5,108 nt of DNA from an archaeon (GTDB taxonomy: Archaea > Thermoproteota > QMWL01), in the NCBI GenBank assembly GCA_003661605.2, contig QMWL02000057.1, positions 1 through 5,108 on the forward strand, in the 5' to 3' direction. Of this stretch, positions 1 to 5,108 are shown piece by piece. Positions within the stretch are counted from its first letter, which is position 1, and every line of letters begins with the position of its first letter. The translations under genes were made by a program, and so were the position numbers. The notes under the pieces were generated by a model. The model was not told where the DNA came from, did not search any database, and was given only the letters and a program-made list of their open reading frames with translations.

Positions 1-494
1 GCTCTCGGGTATTGACGACGCGCCAGTAGAAAAGCGAGAATAGCGGCACGCAGCCGCTGAGCGTCAACATCGATCTTTGCTTCAACCAGTATGCGTGGTA
101 CGGTTCTTTGCCTGTAGTGGTCCCCGATAACTAGGTCGAATTTTGCGGTCTTGACTCCGTAGGTAGGGCTTCTCCAGATCACAATGTCGTGATTCCAGAA
201 CATTCTGTTCTCTGGAATCCCTACTCGTCGCACAAGCAGCTCGCGTATGTACTCCTCGAGGGCAAAGGCACGAAATTGACCAATTAGCTGTGGGAACCCA
301 CGAAGAACTCGAAGAATTACTGACTTGTAGCGCTCATTGATGCTTGTGAAGAAAGTGTAGAAGTCGGAGAGCGCTAGGGTTTGTCGCCATTTGCGGTACT
401 GCTTTAACAGCTCCTTACCTACGAGAACGCCGTCGGGGTCTTTACTCGCGAGTAGGCGATTGATGTAGGTAAGAGCGGTTGTGAGGCGAGCCAC
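1..494 (-). CDS. Hypothetical protein with PD-(D/E)XK nuclease-like core (3' end cut by window)
   Basis: A reading frame open from GTG at 494 down to base 1, giving 164 residues with the C-terminus missing. I do not recognise a named family. What is visible fits a restriction-endonuclease-like fold: a helix with acidic residues (AFALEEYIRELL, about 76-87), then a strand 'KFDLVIG' with D120, then 'PRILVEAK' with E138 and K140, a D-(17)-E-x-K arrangement, followed by a helix (about 145-160). The N-terminal 75 residues are basic and aromatic-rich with no motif I know. GTG 494 is the first usual start after the in-frame stop at 528-530; the next is about 87 codons later. No Shine-Dalgarno site precedes it. 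The gene lies 33 bp after the radical SAM gene on the same strand and may be co-transcribed with it. That it is coding is likely; that it is a nuclease is inferred. It could instead be a catalytically silent member of the fold. Confidence 0.65.
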   Translation of the reverse strand, partial: MARLTTALTYINRLLASKDPDGVLVGKELLKQYRKWRQTLALSDFYTFFTSINERYKSVILRVLRGFPQLIGQFRAFALEEYIRELLVRRVGIPENRMFWNHDIVIWRSPTYGVKTAKFDLVIGDHYRQRTVPRILVEAKIDVDAQRLRAAILAFLLARRQYPR

Positions 495-527
495 GAGGAG
501 TGTGGTGGTCGAACTATTAGCTGAATG

Positions 528-1457
528 CTATTCGACGAGAGGCTTTGGTCTGTAGGGGTTTGGAGGGATGAGGTGAGTTCCGTCGCAGGATGCGGCGGTA
601 TTGAGCTCTGGAAAGCCTTCGCGACAAGTAGCAAAGCTCATTCCGTTTTCGATAACTGCGTCGCGAACGCGTTTGAGGATGTCTAAGCGCACCTGCTTGG
701 GAGCGTAACGTAGGGTGCGACTAACGCGTTCACCGATCTCGCGATAGAGGTGAAGAAGGCGTGAAGCGTGTTCGGGAAGGGCTTCGAGCACACGAACGAA
801 GTTATCTGGTTTGGCTTTGTACGTTGAGGACACGATGTGAGAAACACCTGCTTCTGCAAGTGCACGAACTAGGTGTTCAACTCCTTCTTCGTTAACGCCA
901 GGTATTATGGGATCTATGCGAGCGATAACTGGTATGCCAGCACGTGCTAGCATTCGGATAGCAGAGAGCCTCTGCTTGGGATTGGGGGCGCGGGGCTCTA
1001 GACGGCGCGCTAGAACGGGATCTAAAGTGGTAATGGTAATGCTGACTGCAACCCCGCCCTTCTTAATCAGATCAAGATCTCGAATTACGAGATCGGATTT
1101 TGTAAGGATGAGTATACGAAAGCCACGGTGTATTAGAAGCTGAAGTGTGCGACGAGTAAGCTGCAGCTCGGCTTCCTCAGGCGTATACGGATCAGAGCTA
1201 TTAGCGATGGATATAGGTAAGCGGATGTCAACGCGATTAAGATCGCGCCGCAGCCGTGCAAGAAAGTTGCGCTTAGGCTCAGCACCAAACCCGCGTCGAA
1301 TATAGGAGGTGATGTAGCAGTATCGACAAGCATGAGAGCAGCTTGTATAGGGAGAGCACGAGTATTTGGGAGGACAAGTACAAAGAGGTCCTCGCCATGG
1401 GTCGAAGAGAGAGATAACCTGAAGACGAGGGGCACGCGCGCTTAGGTAGTGGCCCAT
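528..1457 (-). CDS. SplB-like radical SAM protein (COG1533 family)
   Basis: A complete 309-residue radical SAM enzyme of the spore-photoproduct-lyase-like group. The SAM-cluster motif CxxxCxxC is C40-SHA-C44-RY-C47, followed by Tyr. Further family signatures are 'SSDPYTPEE' (about residues 86-94), 'ILTKSDLVIRDLDL', 'SITTLD' with a following 'LEPRAPNP', and 'GIPVIARIDPIIPGVN'. Such proteins cleave S-adenosylmethionine at a [4Fe-4S] cluster to make a 5'-deoxyadenosyl radical; the substrate of archaeal members is not established, and the common name 'DNA repair photolyase' is by homology only. The hydrogen-donor Cys of true spore photoproduct lyase, which precedes a Ser-Asp pair, has no evident counterpart in 'NSSDPY'. 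Extra cysteines at 26, 28, 34, 278 and 291 may bind another cluster. ATG 1457 gives the family N-terminus 'FDPWRGPLCTCPPKYS'. It is divergent from the DtxR-type gene and followed by the nuclease-like ORF. Confidence 0.93.
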   Translation of the reverse strand: MGHYLSARAPRLQVISLFDPWRGPLCTCPPKYSCSPYTSCSHACRYCYITSYIRRGFGAEPKRNFLARLRRDLNRVDIRLPISIANSSDPYTPEEAELQLTRRTLQLLIHRGFRILILTKSDLVIRDLDLIKKGGVAVSITITTLDPVLARRLEPRAPNPKQRLSAIRMLARAGIPVIARIDPIIPGVNEEGVEHLVRALAEAGVSHIVSSTYKAKPDNFVRVLEALPEHASRLLHLYREIGERVSRTLRYAPKQVRLDILKRVRDAVIENGMSFATCREGFPELNTAASCDGTHLIPPNPYRPKPLVE

Positions 1458-1525
1458 GCTACTGTTTACAGCATGACGCTGAAAGGTTTACGCGAACGCT
1501 TAAGCAGCGCTGTAGTCCTACGTGG
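1458..1525. promoter_or_regulatory. Divergent promoter region between radical SAM and DtxR-type genes
   Basis: A 68-bp intergenic stretch must hold both promoters. On the minus strand 'TAAACCTTTC' (1481-1490) is centred about 28 bases before ATG 1457. On the plus strand the short 'CTTAAG' (1499-1504) is centred about 25 bases before TTG 1526. Both distances suit leaderless archaeal transcripts, but both sequences are weak TATA boxes. An inverted repeat, CATGCT (1455-1460) and AGCATG (1470-1475), with a nested CTGT-TT-ACAG at 1462-1471, covers the radical SAM start and could be a protein-binding site. No Shine-Dalgarno site is seen on either side. The assignment rests on position more than on motif quality. 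Confidence 0.4.
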
Positions 1526-1936
1526 TTGCAACGGCTTTCCCGTAGCCTTGAGGACGTGCTTGAAGCGATTCACGAGCTTGAAGCTCAGACACCATTAGGC
1601 TATGCGCGTGTTAAGGATATTGCAGCACGGCTAAAGGTGAAGCCTTCTACTGTAACAATCGCGTTACGGAGGTTGAAGAAGATGGGTCTCGTACACTATG
1701 AACGATATCGTGGTGTAAAGCTTACGACAAAGGGAAGAAGGCATGCGCGTCGCTTGGTACGCACGCACCAGCTGCTTGCAGAGTTCTTCGAGAAGGTCCT
1801 TGGGCTAGATTCGGAGGAAGCGGATGAAAACGCTTGTCGAGTTGAACATGTACTTTCACAACAAGCGATAGAGCGACTTGCCGCATTTCTTGACGAATAC
1901 CTAAGGTCTCAGAAGCCTAACCAAGCACCCAACTGA
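1526..1936 (+). CDS. DtxR/MntR-family metal-dependent transcriptional repressor (short form)
   Basis: A 136-residue winged-helix regulator that binds DNA when loaded with Fe2+ or Mn2+. The N-terminal half (about 5-70) is the DNA-binding domain: 'SRSLEDVLEAIHEL', 'ARVKDIAARLKVKPSTVTIALRRLKKMGLV' in two parts as the helix-turn-helix, and wing 'YRGVKLTTKGRR'. The rest is the dimerisation and metal domain with 'RTHQLLAEFFEKVLGLD' and 'ACRVEHVLS'. Likely ligands by alignment are D10, E13, H81, C104, E107 and H108. Asp and Glu at 10 and 13 match MntR, while Cys at 104 matches DtxR/IdeR, so Fe versus Mn preference is open. It lacks the C-terminal SH3-like domain of DtxR/IdeR and resembles MntR in length. 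The TTG start at 1526 gives the family N-terminus; no in-frame ATG lies nearby. Its 3' end runs 28 bp into the opposing feoB gene, so feoAB is its most probable target. Confidence 0.93.
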   Translation: MQRLSRSLEDVLEAIHELEAQTPLGYARVKDIAARLKVKPSTVTIALRRLKKMGLVHYERYRGVKLTTKGRRHARRLVRTHQLLAEFFEKVLGLDSEEADENACRVEHVLSQQAIERLAAFLDEYLRSQKPNQAPN

Positions 1937-4005
1937 TACACGAGCGTAGCAAGTAGGAGGGCTATACCAGTCATGTAGAGTATGGTGAGCAGTACGTACC
2001 GCCAGCTTCTAGTTTCAGACCAGATAGTAGCTATTGTGGCAAGACAGGGGATGTAGATTGTAACCACTAGAAGCAAGGAGTAAGCTTGGAGAGGAGTTAC
2101 TCCTAGTTTGCCCAGCGCTTCTGAGATACTAGGAGTTCCAGCAGCTAAAGCGACTGTTTCAATGACAGCCTCCTTTGCTATAAATCCTGTGATAAGAGCA
2201 AGAACGAGAACCCAGTGACTGGCACCAAATACTCGCGTGAAGGGCGTGAGCGCATGACCGAGCAGAGCGGCATAGGAGAGGGAGGGGTCTTCGGTAAATC
2301 CGGCGGGGCCGTACGATAGGCTAAACCACATCAGAATTGCTAGGAGGAAGATTATCGTTCCCGCCTTTTTCAGGAAGTGCTTTGTTAGGTTCCAACCATA
2401 CATTAGTACATTACCGACGAAGGGAGCGCGATAGGGAGGGAGTTCGATTACTAGCTGAGCAGAGGGTTCGCGACGGAACAACGTGTGTGCGAAAAGGACG
2501 CCTATAACCCACAAGAGGAGTAGGGCAACTACGTAGAGAGAGGTGATGACTGCTATCTGAGCTAGGGGAGTTGAGAAAATAGCGGTGACGATGGCAAGGA
2601 TAACTGCGAGTCTAGCTTGGCAAGGGACGAGACCTGCTATAAGAGCGCAGTTTCGACGTTCGCATTCCCGATACAGACCACGACACATCATAACCGATGG
2701 AACGTTGCAACCGAATCCGAGAAGGAGCGGGATAAAGCCCTTCCCTGCAATCTTCAGAGGCTTTAGCGGTCTATGCATTACCGCCGCAGCTCTTGCAAGA
2801 AAGCCGCTATCCTCAAGTGCGCCGATGCCTAGCCCTATGAGAAAAATGAGGGGTGCAAAGGATACCACAGCACCCACTCCAGCAATTATCCCGTCGCAGA
2901 TCAAGCCCTGAACCCATAGCGGCACATCAGCTAGCGCGATGCGCATAGATTCTGCTAGGGAGCTGAATGCTTCGCCGAGAAGCCCTGATAGAGAGTAAGA
3001 CTCGAGTGTAACGGCAATGTCTGGATATCCGAGCCATTCAAGGAAGTAGTTGAGAGGAAATCCGGTGTTTATCGAAAAAACTGCTACGAAAAAGGCAAGC
3101 ATGATAAACAAAGTGAAAAACGGTCCCACCACAGGATGGAGGGCGAGCGCGTCAAAGCGTTCCCATAAGGTGGGTTTAACAGGTCGTTTTTCTATGAGAG
3201 GAGCGCATATCTCTCTAAGTAGCTTGTAGCGAGCCTGAACCATGGCAACGCTAGGGGGGCCTCCTAACCTCTTGCCGATCTGCTCAATTAGCGTAGTAAG
3301 TGTAGAGTATGCGTCGGGGTCCTTCTCCTCTATGCTCTGGAGGACAAAGAAGTCCTCTTCGAGCACCTTGTGGGCTAACCAGTGAGGATGGTAGCCCAGC
3401 TGTCGGTGTAGATTGCGATGTCGAATAATGTTCTCGATCTCATCCACCGCTTGCTCTAACTCAGGAGAGTAGGTGATGTGAGGAAGCTGTGGTTCGATGC
3501 GATTCTCTACAACATCAATGATAGTACGGAGAAGCTCTTCGATACCTTTACCCTTTACTGCAATCATCGGTACAATTGGAACACCAAGACGCCGACGGAG
3601 TTTCTCCACGTTGATACGAAGCCCCTTCTGTTCAGCTAGATCCATCATGTTTAAGGCAATGATGACGCGCGGTGTGAGCTCAGCTATCTGAAGAGTTAGG
3701 TAAAGGTTGCGCTCCAGATTGGAGGCGTCGACTATGTTGACAACTACGTCGTACTTTTCCTTTGCAAGAAAGTCGCGCGCGATCTGCTCCTCAACGCCTA
3801 GCGCAGATAGGCTATATGTTCCAGGGAGGTCGATAAAGCGAATTCGATATCCTGCAAAATCACGATACCCCTCCTTTCGCTCTACAGTTTTACCGGGCCA
3901 GTTGCCAACGTGCTGATGTGCCCCCGTTAGGCGATTGAATAGCGTAGACTTACCGACGTTAGGCTGACCCGCGATGGCTACGACAATCTCACGTTTTACT
4001 TTCAA
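1909..4005 (-). CDS. feoB: Ferrous iron transport protein B, GTPase-permease
   Basis: FeoB is the inner-membrane Fe2+ permease with an N-terminal G-protein domain. From the TTG at 4005 it has 698 residues, a normal length. The G motifs are G1 GQPNVGKST (13-21), G2 Thr in 'GKTVE' (about 40), G3 DLPGTYSL (59-66), G4 NMMD (119-122) and a G5-like 'IAVKGKG' (148-154). A helical region follows to about 270, then the membrane domain with 'GALEDSGFLARAA' (about 395-407), the gate motif 'GFGCNVPSVM' with C433, 'GLVPCQARLAV' and the second gate 'IPCLATIATI' with C654. I prefer TTG 4005 to the in-frame ATG at 4044. The 13 extra residues would lie wholly inside feoA's tail. TTG overlaps the feoA stop as TTGA, and AGGT lies six bases upstream. 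The second residue onward (KVKREIVVAIAGQPN) matches the usual FeoB N-terminus. No feoC is present. The 3' end overlaps the convergent repressor gene. Confidence 0.97.
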   Translation of the reverse strand: MKVKREIVVAIAGQPNVGKSTLFNRLTGAHQHVGNWPGKTVERKEGYRDFAGYRIRFIDLPGTYSLSALGVEEQIARDFLAKEKYDVVVNIVDASNLERNLYLTLQIAELTPRVIIALNMMDLAEQKGLRINVEKLRRRLGVPIVPMIAVKGKGIEELLRTIIDVVENRIEPQLPHITYSPELEQAVDEIENIIRHRNLHRQLGYHPHWLAHKVLEEDFFVLQSIEEKDPDAYSTLTTLIEQIGKRLGGPPSVAMVQARYKLLREICAPLIEKRPVKPTLWERFDALALHPVVGPFFTLFIMLAFFVAVFSINTGFPLNYFLEWLGYPDIAVTLESYSLSGLLGEAFSSLAESMRIALADVPLWVQGLICDGIIAGVGAVVSFAPLIFLIGLGIGALEDSGFLARAAAVMHRPLKPLKIAGKGFIPLLLGFGCNVPSVMMCRGLYRECERRNCALIAGLVPCQARLAVILAIVTAIFSTPLAQIAVITSLYVVALLLLWVIGVLFAHTLFRREPSAQLVIELPPYRAPFVGNVLMYGWNLTKHFLKKAGTIIFLLAILMWFSLSYGPAGFTEDPSLSYAALLGHALTPFTRVFGASHWVLVLALITGFIAKEAVIETVALAAGTPSISEALGKLGVTPLQAYSLLLVVTIYIPCLATIATIWSETRSWRYVLLTILYMTGIALLLATLVYQLGAWLGF

Positions 4006-4238
4006 GCGACAACCTGTACTAGAATCTTTTGCGCAACCCCCCATCCGAGAGCAAGACGAGCGCCTCGTACCTCAATAACAACAGGACCTGGAGGTGGTTT
4101 TAGCACCCTCATACGAGTACCTGGTAGGATGCCCATTTCCATCAGGCGAAGCGTGAGACCGCGACCTGCACGTATCGCAACCGCAATCACTTCTCTGCCT
4201 GGAGGCACGGCAGCTAGTGGGATGACAGGAGCACCCAA
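4002..4238 (-). CDS. feoA: Ferrous iron transport protein A, SH3-like
   Basis: A 78-residue FeoA, the small cytosolic partner of FeoB that is needed for or modulates Fe2+ uptake. Family signatures are an N-terminal 'VIPLAAVPPGREVIAV', then 'LTLRLMEMGILPGTRMRVLK' (28-47, the invariant L..MG..PG core), and a C-terminal beta segment 'PVVIEVRGARLALG' (52-65) ending 'AQKILVQVV'. The length is typical. The start is TTG at 4238: no ATG lies upstream in a useful place, and a TATA-like element sits about 26 bases before it, so the mRNA is probably leaderless. The stop TGA at 4004-4002 shares two bases with the TTG start of feoB, so the two genes form a tightly coupled operon. Regulation by the nearby DtxR-type protein is expected. 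Confidence 0.94.
   Translation of the reverse strand: MGAPVIPLAAVPPGREVIAVAIRAGRGLTLRLMEMGILPGTRMRVLKPPPGPVVIEVRGARLALGWGVAQKILVQVVA
4012..4015 (-). promoter_or_regulatory. Weak ribosome-binding site deciding the feoB start
   Basis: On the minus strand AGGT lies six bases before the TTG at 4005, inside the last codons of feoA. It matches part of the archaeal Shine-Dalgarno consensus GGAGGTGA. Together with the TTGA stop-start overlap it points to translational coupling of feoB to feoA, and it favours TTG 4005 over ATG 4044, which has no such element. A four-base match is weak evidence on its own. Confidence 0.4.
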
Positions 4239-4249
4239 TACGCGCCTGC

Positions 4250-4290
4250 AAATTTAGACGAATAAAAATCTTTTTGAATGCTCTAAATTT
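4250..4290 (-). promoter_or_regulatory. feoAB promoter with candidate metal-repressor operator
   Basis: The only A/T-rich block in the region. On the minus strand 'TTTTTATT' (4261-4268) is centred about 26 bases before TTG 4238, the archaeal TATA-to-start distance for a leaderless message. The block is bounded by a perfect 9-bp inverted repeat, AAATTTAGA (4250-4258) and TCTAAATTT (4282-4290), separated by 23 bp that contain the TATA-like element. A repressor dimer or pair of dimers bound here would block TBP/TFB or polymerase. The arms do not match the bacterial DtxR box. The T-run at the same place could also help end transcripts arriving from the upstream metG-like gene. Confidence 0.5.
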
Positions 4291-4308
4291 TGTGCATATG
4301 CCAGAAAA

Positions 4309-4629
4309 TCAGTAGACGCGTGTACCGGGTGGTACTTCTTCGAAGGTGGTTAGCCAGATCGGCTTTCCACCGACATCGGCAGCAAGCAGCATGCCTTGAG
4401 AGAGAACGCCGCGAATCCTTTTGGACTGTAGATTTGCTACAATAATGAAGGTCTTGCCTACGAACCACGAGGGCTCGTAATACTCGCCGCCTCCTGCTAC
4501 GATCGTTCTGCGCTCATCACCGAGGTCCACCTCTAACTTGAGGAGCTTCTGCGTTAATCGCTCCGCTGCTACTACGCGGCAAGTTCGTAGTTCGATCCTC
4601 TGGAACTCCTCTAAGGGTATCGTAGGCAT
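4309..4629 (-). CDS. metG: Methionyl-tRNA synthetase beta subunit-like tRNA-binding protein
   Basis: A stand-alone OB-fold tRNA-binding domain (EMAPII/Arc1p/Trbp111 type) of the kind fused to the C-terminus of many methionyl-tRNA synthetases and separate in some archaea. It would bind tRNA and raise the affinity of the catalytic MetRS subunit, which is not in this window. From ATG 4629 it has 106 residues, the normal size. Signatures are 'IPLEEFQRIELR' (4-15), 'KLLKLEVDLGDERRTIVAG' (28-46), 'EYYEP', 'VGKTFIIVANL' and 'RGVLSQGMLLAA', ending 'EVPPGTRVY'. The family's usual 'RVGRV' reads 'RTCRV' here. An in-frame TTG at 4683 would add 18 residues of unremarkable sequence. I prefer ATG 4629 because it gives the family N-terminus, although no ribosome-binding site precedes it. 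The gene lies 70 bp upstream of feoA on the same strand, but feoA has its own promoter. A general tRNA chaperone is the alternative. Confidence 0.88.
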   Translation of the reverse strand: MPTIPLEEFQRIELRTCRVVAAERLTQKLLKLEVDLGDERRTIVAGGGEYYEPSWFVGKTFIIVANLQSKRIRGVLSQGMLLAADVGGKPIWLTTFEEVPPGTRVY

Positions 4630-4719
4630 CAGTGCGTTGGAGTTAGGTGTTAAGGGTCTAAGGTTTTGAGAAAGGGTTTGCAACGCATAATGTTATCAGC
4701 GCATGTAAATGAAGCCGCG
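4630..4719. promoter_or_regulatory. Divergent promoter region between metG-like gene and carboxypeptidase gene
   Basis: For the plus-strand gene, 'CATAATGTTA' (4686-4695) is centred about 29 bases before ATG 4720, a fair TATA box for a leaderless message. For the minus-strand gene, 'ATTTACAT' (4703-4710, minus strand) would place transcription start near 4680. That is close to the in-frame TTG at 4683 and about 50 bases before the preferred ATG at 4629. No strong inverted repeat or Shine-Dalgarno site is seen. The placement relies on spacing and A/T content only. Confidence 0.35.
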
Positions 4720-5108
4720 ATGAAGAAGGCATTGCTAGTTGCGGTGCTTTTAGCCTATGCACTAACTACCCCTAGCTATGTACCCGTAGCTGTGTCGCAA
4801 CCTCAAGGCGATGTGTGGCAAGTCTATCACGATTACAACAATCTAACACAAGTGCTGCTTTCGTTAAATGAAACGTATCCAGATCTAATCCGGGTGTACA
4901 GTATAGGTGTGAGTGTAGAAGGGAGAAGTATCTGGGTGTGTGAAATATGGAACCGCTCTTTACCAGTAAGACCGTCGTTTGCGGTTCTTGTGGATGCAGG
5001 AATCCATGGAACAGATGTTATCGCATGTGAGTCAGCACTTACGCTGATTAACACGCTGCTCAACAAGAGCGCTGAAGATCCGTTGGTTCAGAAGATACTC
5101 AATACGTA
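4720..5108 (+). CDS. Secreted M14-family zinc carboxypeptidase-like protein (5' part, cut by window end)
   Basis: 129 complete codons of a frame still open at the window end. ATG 4720 gives a clear signal peptide: 'MKK', a hydrophobic core (A4-L15) and a probable cleavage after 'VAVS' before Q27, so the product is exported. The mature start fits the M14 metallocarboxypeptidase N-terminal region: 'YHDYNNLTQVLLSLNETYPDLI' in two halves (36-57), 'SIGVSVEGRSIWVCEI' (61-76) and strand 'FAVLVDAGIHGTDVIACESA' (87-106). The zinc-binding HxxE motif reads H96-G-T-D99, with Asp for Glu. The second zinc-binding His and the catalytic Glu lie beyond the window. The likely role is extracellular or envelope peptide cleavage. 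An in-frame ATG at 4690 would add ten polar residues before the signal peptide and is less likely. A catalytically inactive or differently specialised M14 relative is possible. Confidence 0.82.
   Translation, partial: MKKALLVAVLLAYALTTPSYVPVAVSQPQGDVWQVYHDYNNLTQVLLSLNETYPDLIRVYSIGVSVEGRSIWVCEIWNRSLPVRPSFAVLVDAGIHGTDVIACESALTLINTLLNKSAEDPLVQKILNT

Noticed and set aside
495..530. Possible single-stop split or readthrough between the radical SAM gene and the nuclease-like ORF, which share a frame
   Set aside because: The radical SAM protein ends at its expected family C-terminus and the 11 codons between the TAG and the GTG show no conserved sequence; a shared frame occurs by chance one time in three.
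419..634. A 71-codon minus-strand frame spanning the end of the radical SAM gene
   Set aside because: It overlaps both the radical SAM 3' end and the start of the nuclease-like ORF in a different frame, and its Ser/Pro-rich product resembles no protein family.
1133..1435. A 100-codon minus-strand frame overlapping the 5' part of the radical SAM gene
   Set aside because: It lies inside the radical SAM gene in another frame on the same strand, has no recognisable domain, and the radical SAM frame carries clear family motifs throughout.
1442..1448. TTAGGTA resembling half of a bacterial DtxR box near the repressor promoter
   Set aside because: No matching second half lies at the required spacing, and the bases are inside the radical SAM coding region, where they encode its first residues.
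2585..2911. A 108-codon plus-strand frame opposite feoB
   Set aside because: It is antisense to the conserved feoB gate-motif region, has a basic, low-information composition and matches no family; the same holds for the shorter plus-strand frames at 3497-3691 and 3707-3916.
4283..4468. A 61-codon minus-strand frame over the 3' part of the metG-like gene
   Set aside because: It is an out-of-frame shadow of the tRNA-binding domain gene and runs into the feoA promoter without a recognisable product.
4833..5066. A 77-codon minus-strand frame opposite the carboxypeptidase gene
   Set aside because: The plus strand here encodes a signal peptide and M14 motifs; the antisense product has no family features.

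Overview
The window looks like chromosomal DNA of an archaeon, most likely a thermophilic member of the Thermoproteota (Crenarchaeota); the lineage is inferred. The evidence is: a stand-alone C-terminal (beta) domain of methionyl-tRNA synthetase, an archaeal-type SplB-like radical SAM protein ending in a 'SCDGTHLIPP' motif, frequent TTG starts, few Shine-Dalgarno sites, and A/T-rich elements about 26 bases before several start codons, as expected for leaderless archaeal transcripts. Base composition by eye is near half G+C. I see no rRNA, tRNA, insertion sequence or CRISPR array.

Layout: (1) 1-494, minus: 3'-truncated ORF with a PD-(D/E)XK nuclease-like core. (2) 528-1457, minus: SplB-like radical SAM protein. 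(3) 1458-1525: short divergent promoter region. (4) 1526-1936, plus: short DtxR/MntR-family metal-dependent repressor. (5) 1909-4005 and 4002-4238, minus: feoB and feoA, the ferrous iron uptake operon, convergent with and overlapping the repressor gene by 28 bp. (6) 4239-4308: feoAB promoter, with a TATA-like element between the arms of a perfect 9-bp inverted repeat. (7) 4309-4629, minus: MetRS beta-like tRNA-binding protein. (8) 4630-4719: divergent promoter region. (9) 4720-5108, plus: 5' part of a secreted M14-type zinc carboxypeptidase, cut by the window end.

The coherent unit is iron homeostasis. FeoA and FeoB import Fe2+, and the adjacent DtxR-type protein is the obvious candidate to sense the metal and repress feoAB through the inverted repeat. 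The radical SAM gene, divergent from the repressor, encodes an Fe-S enzyme with four to five cysteines beyond its SAM-cluster triad. It is followed after 33 bp by the nuclease-like ORF, a pairing that might reflect nucleic-acid repair or modification, but this is only an inference. The carboxypeptidase has Asp where the HxxE zinc motif normally has Glu. No clearly new system is proven here; the strongest leads are the feo operator, the nuclease-like ORF next to the radical SAM gene, the extra cysteines and the HxxD variant.
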